Shown piece by piece: positions 57,809-64,000 of a stretch of DNA of 64,000 bases (within the stretch, counting starts at the first letter, position 1; every line of letters starts with the position of its first letter). Under the pieces are notes generated by a model. The model was not told the DNA's origin, did no database searches, and saw nothing but the letters and a program-made list of their open reading frames with translations. This DNA comes from Nonomuraea purpurea (lineage in GTDB: Bacteria; Actinomycetota; Actinomycetes; Streptosporangiales; Streptosporangiaceae). The stretch covers positions 83,647-147,646 of the forward strand of contig NZ_JBHSBI010000032.1 in assembly GCF_042650645.1 (NCBI RefSeq), in the 5' to 3' direction. The position numbers and the translations under genes were made by a program.

Positions 57809-60800
57809 CAGCCGCCCTCGCCGTCGAGCGCCCGCCCGAGCGCGGCGGCGCTCGCGTCCTCGGTCTCGAACACCTGGAATCGGCCCAGGCAGACGCGCTC
57901 CCACCAGTCGGCCATGTCCGGCCCGCCGGGAGTGCGGATCACGGTGATGTCGGTGGCGCACGGGTCGGCGGGCCCGTCGTCGGCGAGCGGATCGGTCAGG
58001 GTGAGGCCCGTCAGCTCGACGCCGCTCTCGGCAAGCTGCCTGGCCAGGTGGAGCGCGAGCGCGCCGCCGCTGCCATAGCCGACCACCCGGTACGATCCCT
58101 GCCTCGGCACCTCGGCGACCACATCGGCGACCAGCCGGTCGCGCAGCAGATGGGCGGGCAGGTCGCGATGCCTGGCCAGGAGCTCACCCGACACGCCGAA
58201 CACGGTTCCGCGCTCCCGCAGCGCCCTGAGCAGGCGCGGATGGCCGACGAAGGAGCCCGTGGCGTCGTGCGCCAGCAGGTAGCGCCGCTCACCCGTGCCA
58301 CCGAGCGGCACCAGCACGGGCTCGCCTTCCGGCTGCTCGGCGAGCGCGTCCGGCTCGGCGGGCAGGGCCGAGTCCTGCCCGGTCAGGTAGGCGGCCAGCG
58401 CCGCCACCTGCGGATTCTCCAGAACGTTGCGCAGCAGCTCGTCGAAGAAGACCTCGGCGGCCTCGGGGATCTCCTCGATGATCCGCGCTCCGAGCCTGGC
58501 CGCCTGCAGCGAGTCGCCGCCGAGGGCGAAGAAGTCGTGGTCGCGTGCCACGTGCTCGACGCCGAGCACCTCGCCCCAGATCGCGGCCAGCCGCCGCTCC
58601 AGGCCGGTCCTCGGCGCCTCTCCCGCCACCGCCGGGGCGCTCCCCCCGCGGTCCGCCCAGCGGTTCAGCGCCGACCTGTCCAGTTTGCCGCTGCTGTTGT
58701 ACGGCAGCGCGTCCACGACCTGGATCGCCGGCGGAATCATGTAGTCGGGCAGCCGGGCGGCCAGATGTTCGCGCAGTTCGGCCGGGTCGAGCGGAGTCCT
58801 GCCGGCCTTGACTCTGGCGGCGAAGGCGCGGATGCCCACCTCGGCCATCGCCTCGGACGGGCCGGGCAGGCACAGCACCGGCTCGGCCCCCGCCTGCTCC
58901 AGCATCGCGGTCCACTGTTCGGCGTCCAGGAATGTGGCGTCCGTCCCGCGTCGCAGGTCGGCGAAGTCGCCCAGGCTCTGGTCGAGCCGGACCAGCAGTT
59001 CGAGCGAGGCCATGATCTGGTAGTGGTCGCGGGTCATCTCGACGAAGACGATCCAGCCGCCCGGCTTGAGCACCTGGGTAAGGTTGGCCAGGGTGGCGCC
59101 GATGTCGCGGGTCGCGTGCAGCACGTCGCCGGCGACGACCAGGTCGACGCTGTTGGGCGCCAGCCCTTGGGAGCGCAGGTCGACGTCCAGGTCGAGCGGC
59201 GCGTAACCGACGTCGGTCCGGTGGCCGAAGCGCCGCCGCGCTTCGTCGAGGAAGAACGGGGACAGATCGGTGCAGAGGTAGTCGACGGGGATGCCGTCGA
59301 GCCGGTCGAGCACTTCGGCGGTGGTGCCGCCCGCTCCGGCTCCGACCTCGAGCACGCGGGCCGTTCCCCGGTGGCCTTCCAGCAGTCCGCGTACGGTGGC
59401 GGCAGCCATCCGGCCTGCCCACCGGTTGAACAGCGTGCCGGAATAGAGCCGGTCGGAGACGTCGAAGCGGCCCTCGGGGAACAGCAGCTTGGCCGGATCC
59501 TCGACGTCCCTCAGCAGGTCGGGCAGGCGTTGCGCGGAGGTGCGGAAGTAGCCGAGCAGCTCGGCGTCGTCCTGCCCGGCGGCCGCGGCCAGGGCCGCCA
59601 CCGGTCGCCACGCCTTGGCCTGTTCGTGCTGGTCGACTGTCCTGCGGAGCTGGTAGCGGCCGCCCGTGCTCAACCCGAGCACGCCTTCCGCGGTCAGGGC
59701 GCGCAGGAAGCGGCGGACCAGCCGCCGGTGCCTGGGGGCCACGCCGAGCCTGGCGTTGATCTCGTCAAGGGTGTGAATGTCGCCGGGCCCGGTGAACAAC
59801 CCGCTGTGGCGGAACGCGTCGAGCATGACGAGCAGGCCCGCCTCGTCCAGCTTGCGGAGGAATGCCAGGTAGGCGGGGACGTTCAGCCCTTCAAGGATCT
59901 CGGCTCCCGCCCGGGCCGCGCGGCCGGCCAGGTCGTTCCCGTCGGGCAGTGGCGGCGGCTCCCGCCTGGCCTGCTCGGCGAAGGCGGCCAGGCGGCGCTG
60001 GGCCGGCTGGTCGCCGTGGGCGATGACCGCGCATCCGGCCACGCCGGGGTGGGTGCCGAGCGCCGTCTCGATCTCGGCCAGCTCGATGCGGTGGCCGCGG
60101 ATCTTGACCTGGAAGTCCTGCCTGCCGAGGAATTCGATCGTCCCGTCGGGCAGATAGCGGCCCAGGTCCCCGGTGCGGTAGAGGCGGTCTCCCGTGGCCG
60201 GCTCGGTGATGAACCGCTCGGCGGTCCGCTCGCCGTCGTGCAGGTAGCCCTCGGCCAGTCCGATCCCGCCGATGTAGAGCTCGCCGGTCACCCAGTCGGG
60301 GTTCGGGCGCAGTGCGGCGTCCATGACGTGGAAGGTCTGGTTGGCCAGCGGCACGCCGTACGGGATGCTGCGCCAGGCGGGATCGACCTGGCCGATCGGG
60401 TGGTAGATGGACCAGATGGCCGCCTCCGTCGCGCCGCCGAGGCTGATCACCCGCAGGCCGGGCAGCCCGCCGCGGATCTGGTCGGGCAGCGGGACGGGGA
60501 TCCAGTCTCCGCTCAGCAGGGCCAGGCGCAGCGTCGGCAGGTCCACCTCGGGAGCGGCGCGCAGGTAGTCGGCGAGCATCTGGAGCTGGGCGGGCACCGA
60601 GTTCCACAGGGTGATGCCGTGGTCGGCGACCAGCTCGGCCCAGTGGACCGGATCGCCTCGGCCATCCTGTGCCGGCAGCACGAGCGCGGCGCCCGCGGCG
60701 GGCGGGCCGAAGATGTCGTAGACCGACAGGTCGAAGCCGAGACTGGCCAGGCCGAGCACGCGATCGTTCTGGCCGACCTCGAAGCGCTGGTTGATGTCGG

Positions 60801-62868
60801 CGACGGTGTTGAGCGCCGCCCGGTGGCTGACCATCACGCCTTTGGGCGTGCCGGTGGAGCCCGAGGTGTGGATGACGTAGGCGAGCGCGTCCTGGCTCGT
60901 CGGGGACGGCGGCAGCACGCCGGGCAGCGTGCCCGCCAGGTCGTCGACGGCGACGGCGCGGCAGGTCCGCGGCCACTCCTGGCCGGCCAGGGCCGCCTCG
61001 GTGAGGACCAGGCGGCAGCCGGCGGACGTCAGGATCTGGTCACGCCTGGCGGGTGGCTGGTCGACGTCGACGGGCACGTACGCGGCTCCGGCCATCAGCG
61101 TGCCGAGGACGGCGACGATCTGGCGCCAGCCCTTGCCCGCCACGACGGCGACGAGGTCTCCCGGCGCGCAGCCGCTCCGCACCAGCTCTTGGGCGACGCC
61201 GTCCGCCCTGGTGACCAGCTCCCGGTAGGTGAGCGTGCGGTCGGCGGCGATGACGGCGGCCTCGTCGGGGCTGTGCAGCGCCCTGGCCAGGAGGGGTTCG
61301 TGCAGCAGCCCGGCGGGCACGGGTGCGACGGTGTCGTTGACCCGCTCGCGGCGGGCGCGCTGCGCCTGCGGCAGCGGCACCGGCGAGACCTCGTCCCAGG
61401 CGTCGTCGGCGGTGGCCAGGCGGCGCAGCAGCCGTTCGTAGGCGGCGAACATGTCCTCGACGACGCCGTCGGGGAAGACGCCTTCGCGCACGTCCCAGTT
61501 GGTGACCAGAGTGCCGCCGTGCTCGATGTTCTGGCAGTCGATCCAGACCTGTGGTGTCTGGCTGATGCCGTAGCCGGGGTGGGCGAACCCCTCGCGCGCC
61601 TTTCCCTCGTCCAGGCCGATCGCGCTGGTGAACACGACCGGCATGATCGCCGCCGCGCTGCCGCGTCTGCGGGCCAGCTCGCGCACGACCTGGACGCCTG
61701 AGCAGAGGCGATGGTCGAGGTCTGTCCAGAGCGCGGCCTGCAGGTTCTTGGCGCGGGCGTGGAAGGCCAGGCTGCCGTCCGGCTCGACGGCGAGCAGGTT
61801 GACCGAGGTGAAGTCGCCGACCAGCTCGTTGACCTGCGGGTGCAGCGGCATGCGGTTGAGCAGCGTGATGTCGAGGGTGAAGCGGGGCCGGCCGCTCCAC
61901 CGCCCGATGACCTCGGCGTAGGCGGCCAGCACCGCGACGGACGGGGTGACGCCGTTCGCGCCCGCGCGACGGCGCAGTGCGGCCCATTCCTCCTCCGCCA
62001 GCTTCAGCTCGTACCGGGCGAACCTGGGCGGCGCGGATTCGGCGTCCGCGTTGAGCGGCAGCTCGGGGGCCGGCGGCAGCTCGTCCAGGCGGTCCAGCCA
62101 GTAGCCGCGGTCGCGCTCGGCGAGCGGGCCGGAGCGGGCCGCCCCCTCGGCCTGCAGGTAGTCACGGAAGGTGATCTCCAGAGGTGGCGGCTCCCGGTCC
62201 GGATGGTGGTAGGCGGTGTGCAGTTCGTCGAGCAGGACGCGGATGCTGACGAAGTCGCAGATGAGGAAGTCGATGGAGAAGTGCAGGAGCGCCTTGCCGG
62301 GGGCGCGGGTGACGCGCAAGGTGAACAGCGGCCACACGTCGGGCCGGTAGACGCGGTGGCTGAGCTCGGCTCTGGTGTAGGCGACGGCCTTGTCGAAGCC
62401 CGCCTCGTCCGCCTCGTCCACGTCGATGCGGTATTCGGGCACCTCGGGCAGCACCCGCTGGGCGCCTTCCTGCTCGATGACCGCGCGAAGCATGTCGTGC
62501 CTGGCGATCAGCCGCCGCCAGGCCGCCTCGAGCCTTTTCACGTCGAGGCCGGGCAGTTCGATCTCGCCGTAGCCGTGGCATCCGACGCCGCCGTAGGCGA
62601 ACGTCTCACGCCGTCCGATCAGGTAGGCGGCCTGCACGTCGGTGACGGGGAAGGGGTCGTGGCGCTGTTCGGGGTGCGCGACCGCGACGGGACCGCGCAG
62701 CTCTTCCAGTACGGCCTCGCGGCGCGCGGTGAGCGCGGCCTTGCGCTCCTGCGTCATCACGCCGCTGGGGGCGCGGAAGCGCAGCCTGCCGTCCTCCTCC
62801 CACAGCTGGACTCCGGCTGCGGCGAGTTCGTCGATCAGTTTCCTGGCGGACCCGTCCCGGTCCATCAC
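57808..62868 (-). CDS. NRPS: docking-Cy-A(Cys)-MT-PCP-TE (PchF-like)
   Basis: The 1686-residue NRPS begins with a TubC-type docking domain (residues 8-58). A heterocyclisation domain follows (72-505; DxxxxD at Asp200-Asp205 in SIDFLICD). The A domain (525-965) has TSGSTGTPKG and the specificity residues D713, L714, Y717, N756, L784, S786, L810, I818, W819: the cysteine code. A methyltransferase is inserted (about 985-1360; VLEVGAGAGGTTAEVLDRL), then the A10 motif NSSGKLDR, a PCP (FFALGGDSLQAARLG) and a TE-like end. This is the pyochelin PchF layout. The TE motif reads VGYGSGGAL, with Gly where the catalytic Ser should be. It starts at GTG 62868 (GTGA overlap) or the next ATG. Confidence 0.93.
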   Translation of the reverse strand: MMDRDGSARKLIDELAAAGVQLWEEDGRLRFRAPSGVMTQERKAALTARREAVLEELRGPVAVAHPEQRHDPFPVTDVQAAYLIGRRETFAYGGVGCHGYGEIELPGLDVKRLEAAWRRLIARHDMLRAVIEQEGAQRVLPEVPEYRIDVDEADEAGFDKAVAYTRAELSHRVYRPDVWPLFTLRVTRAPGKALLHFSIDFLICDFVSIRVLLDELHTAYHHPDREPPPLEITFRDYLQAEGAARSGPLAERDRGYWLDRLDELPPAPELPLNADAESAPPRFARYELKLAEEEWAALRRRAGANGVTPSVAVLAAYAEVIGRWSGRPRFTLDITLLNRMPLHPQVNELVGDFTSVNLLAVEPDGSLAFHARAKNLQAALWTDLDHRLCSGVQVVRELARRRGSAAAIMPVVFTSAIGLDEGKAREGFAHPGYGISQTPQVWIDCQNIEHGGTLVTNWDVREGVFPDGVVEDMFAAYERLLRRLATADDAWDEVSPVPLPQAQRARRERVNDTVAPVPAGLLHEPLLARALHSPDEAAVIAADRTLTYRELVTRADGVAQELVRSGCAPGDLVAVVAGKGWRQIVAVLGTLMAGAAYVPVDVDQPPARRDQILTSAGCRLVLTEAALAGQEWPRTCRAVAVDDLAGTLPGVLPPSPTSQDALAYVIHTSGSTGTPKGVMVSHRAALNTVADINQRFEVGQNDRVLGLASLGFDLSVYDIFGPPAAGAALVLPAQDGRGDPVHWAELVADHGITLWNSVPAQLQMLADYLRAAPEVDLPTLRLALLSGDWIPVPLPDQIRGGLPGLRVISLGGATEAAIWSIYHPIGQVDPAWRSIPYGVPLANQTFHVMDAALRPNPDWVTGELYIGGIGLAEGYLHDGERTAERFITEPATGDRLYRTGDLGRYLPDGTIEFLGRQDFQVKIRGHRIELAEIETALGTHPGVAGCAVIAHGDQPAQRRLAAFAEQARREPPPLPDGNDLAGRAARAGAEILEGLNVPAYLAFLRKLDEAGLLVMLDAFRHSGLFTGPGDIHTLDEINARLGVAPRHRRLVRRFLRALTAEGVLGLSTGGRYQLRRTVDQHEQAKAWRPVAALAAAAGQDDAELLGYFRTSAQRLPDLLRDVEDPAKLLFPEGRFDVSDRLYSGTLFNRWAGRMAAATVRGLLEGHRGTARVLEVGAGAGGTTAEVLDRLDGIPVDYLCTDLSPFFLDEARRRFGHRTDVGYAPLDLDVDLRSQGLAPNSVDLVVAGDVLHATRDIGATLANLTQVLKPGGWIVFVEMTRDHYQIMASLELLVRLDQSLGDFADLRRGTDATFLDAEQWTAMLEQAGAEPVLCLPGPSEAMAEVGIRAFAARVKAGRTPLDPAELREHLAARLPDYMIPPAIQVVDALPYNSSGKLDRSALNRWADRGGSAPAVAGEAPRTGLERRLAAIWGEVLGVEHVARDHDFFALGGDSLQAARLGARIIEEIPEAAEVFFDELLRNVLENPQVAALAAYLTGQDSALPAEPDALAEQPEGEPVLVPLGGTGERRYLLAHDATGSFVGHPRLLRALRERGTVFGVSGELLARHRDLPAHLLRDRLVADVVAEVPRQGSYRVVGYGSGGALALHLARQLAESGVELTGLTLTDPLADDGPADPCATDITVIRTPGGPDMADWWERVCLGRFQVFETEDASAAALGRALDGEGG

Positions 62869-64000
62869 AGCACGCCCTCCTCGTAGTGTTCGCCCTGTTC
62901 CTCGACGGCGGCGGCCAGGTCGGCCACGGTCGGCCGGTCGAACAGCAGGCGTAGCGGCACCTCGGCTCCGTAACGGGCGCGGACCTGCCCGATCATGCGG
63001 GTGGCGGTGATGCTGTCGCCGCCGAGCGCGAAGAAGCTCTGCGTACGGCCACGCACCGGGCAGTCGAGCAGGTCGCTCCAGAGCTCGGCCAGTTCGCTCT
63101 CGATGCCTTCGCGTGGTGGTTCGTCGGCCGTGTCCGCTGCGGTGCCGTCGAGCATGCGGCCGAGCTCGTCGCGGTCGATCTTGCCGTTGCCGGACAGCGG
63201 GAACGACTCCAGCACCAGCATCTGATCGGGCACCATGTAACCGGGCAGCCGCTCACGCAGGAACTCCTCCACCCCCGCCGGCAGCCCGTCCCCGGCCACC
63301 ACCGCGGCGGCCAACCGCCCGCCGACCGCCACCGCCACCGCGTCCCGAACCCCCGGGAAAGCGGCCAACGCCGCCTCCACCTCGCCCAACTCGATCCGAT
63401 GCCCCCGGATCTTCACCTGGAAATCGGCCCGGCCCAGGAACTCCAACGTCCCATCCGGCCAATACCGGCCCAGATCCCCAGTCCGATACCAGCGCGTCCC
63501 TCCCACCGACACGAACCGCTCAGCCGTCCGCTCCGGATCCCCCCGATATCCCTCGGCCACGCCCGCGCCACCGATCCACAACTCACCGACCACCCAATCC
63601 GGGCAATCCCGGCCCCGGGCATCCACCACCCGGAACAACTGATTGCGCAACGGCCGCCCATACGGAATCGACCGCCAATGCGGCGGCACTTCGTCTACTT
63701 CGTGGAAGTTGGACCAGATGGCGGCTTCGGTGGCGCCGCCCAGCGCGATGAGGCGCGCGCCGGGGACCAGGGCGACCAGGCGGTCGCGCAGGTCGAGGCC
63801 GACCCAGTCGCCGGAGACCATGGCGACTTTGAGCGTGGCCAGGTCGTCGGGGCCCGCGTTGACGAGCAGCATGTCGAGCAGGGCCGGGACGGTGTTCCAT
63901 ACGGTGACGCCGTGGCGGCGGGTGAGATCCAGCCACGCGTCGGCATCGCGGCGCTGATCCTCCTCGACCAACACCACCGCACCACCCACCCCCAGCAAAC
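62865..64000 (-). CDS. NRPS, partial: ...A(Cys)-PCP (PchE-like partner), continues beyond the window
   Basis: Only the C-terminal 378 residues or so are visible. They contain the A-domain end (TVWNTVPALLDML, MVSGDWVGLDLRDRL, ALGGATEAAIWSN, YRTGDLGRYWPDG, SGNGKIDRDEL) and a PCP (FFALGGDSITATRMIG), then a short tail. The visible specificity residues N, M, S, L, I, W fit cysteine, matching the downstream NRPS. There is no methyltransferase insertion. By analogy with PchE, upstream parts should include an aryl carrier domain and a Cy domain. A stretch of about 63280-63690 has different codon use, with many TTG leucines and GGG/CGG codons. Confidence 0.9.
   Translation of the reverse strand, partial: LLGVGGAVVLVEEDQRRDADAWLDLTRRHGVTVWNTVPALLDMLLVNAGPDDLATLKVAMVSGDWVGLDLRDRLVALVPGARLIALGGATEAAIWSNFHEVDEVPPHWRSIPYGRPLRNQLFRVVDARGRDCPDWVVGELWIGGAGVAEGYRGDPERTAERFVSVGGTRWYRTGDLGRYWPDGTLEFLGRADFQVKIRGHRIELGEVEAALAAFPGVRDAVAVAVGGRLAAAVVAGDGLPAGVEEFLRERLPGYMVPDQMLVLESFPLSGNGKIDRDELGRMLDGTAADTADEPPREGIESELAELWSDLLDCPVRGRTQSFFALGGDSITATRMIGQVRARYGAEVPLRLLFDRPTVADLAAAVEEQGEHYEEGVL

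Noticed and set aside
58048..61701. Plus-strand open frame of about 1200 codons opposite the NRPS
   Set aside because: It is the antisense shadow of the high-GC NRPS gene. It is low-complexity (His/Arg/Gly/Asp/Val-rich), with no domain and no ribosome-binding site.
63113..63751. Proline-rich plus-strand open frame
   Set aside because: It arises from the GGG/CGG-rich codon patch on the opposite strand; low complexity and no start context.
17192..64000. Iron-responsive (DtxR/IdeR-type) operator, expected if the product is a siderophore
   Set aside because: I saw no TTAGGTTAGGCTAACCTAA-like box in the cluster intergenic regions, and no siderophore uptake genes; siderophore function is therefore not assumed.
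1..64000. tRNA/rRNA genes, CRISPR arrays, insertion sequences or attachment sites
   Set aside because: No transposase, integrase, regularly spaced repeat or cloverleaf-like sequence was noticed by reading; a covariance-model search would be decisive.

Overview
The window is GC-rich actinomycete DNA: codon third positions are strongly G/C, GTG and TTG starts are frequent, most genes overlap by 4 bp, and there are Tat-type lipoproteins and DrrAB-type exporters. Gene content suggests a Streptosporangiaceae-like filamentous actinomycete (for example Nonomuraea), but the genus is a guess.

Left part, about 1-12.8 kb, all on the minus strand: a sugar-utilisation regulon in two transcription units. 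Unit A starts at a strong promoter (7124-7152) and encodes a fucose/arabinose-isomerase-family enzyme, a secreted GH172 (DUF2961) glycosidase and a CUT2-type (Rbs/Ytf-like) ABC transporter that runs off the left edge. Unit B starts at a near-identical promoter (12751-12779) and encodes a CUT1-type ABC transporter (binding lipoprotein and two permeases), a cytoplasmic GH172 enzyme and a LacI-family repressor. AATCGATT operators overlap both promoters and also lie just upstream of lacI. GH172, a furanose-type binding protein and a FucI-family isomerase together suggest furanoside (possibly D-arabinan) catabolism; this is inference.

Middle, about 12.8-17.2 kb: an AraC-type regulator divergent from a phytanoyl-CoA-dioxygenase-like enzyme, a gene-poor stretch, a small HTH-like protein, an ArsR-like regulator and an AT-rich spacer.

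Right part, about 17.2 kb to beyond 64 kb: a large hybrid biosynthetic gene cluster. A DrrAB-type exporter is followed by a minus-strand operon of about 16 kb (35.4 to 19.6 kb) whose genes mostly overlap by a few bases. It encodes a thiolase, CoA-transferase, ketoreductase, two complementary hotdog dehydratases, ACP, KS, CLF, a second KS, a degenerate KS, an alpha/beta hydrolase, double-hotdog thioesterase, DsbA-like isomerase, class II aldolase, CoA ligase, P450, SsuD-like monooxygenase and FMN reductase. This is a highly reducing (polyene-type) type II PKS. Then come two P450s, a 45-codon ORF and a molybdenum hydroxylase large subunit (plus); a ferredoxin and two O-methyltransferase-like genes (minus); a salicylate-type aryl-AMP ligase (plus); a methyltransferase, ACP and fatty acyl-AMP ligase (minus); a flavin monooxygenase (plus); a second luciferase-like monooxygenase (minus); and a third methyltransferase with a VOC protein (plus).

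The final minus-strand operon (>64 to 51.8 kb) encodes two cysteine-activating NRPSs of pyochelin type (…A-PCP and Cy-A-MT-PCP-TE), a saccharopine-dehydrogenase-like protein, a thiazolinyl imide reductase, a type II thioesterase, the FAD and 2Fe-2S subunits of the molybdenum hydroxylase with two tandem 21-codon ORFs between them, and a NodU/CmcH carbamoyltransferase. The likely product is an aryl- or polyenoyl-capped, thiazoline/thiazolidine-containing, methylated, oxidised and carbamoylated compound. A CTMGTATCTT-like motif recurs in the main cluster intergenic regions and probably marks shared control.
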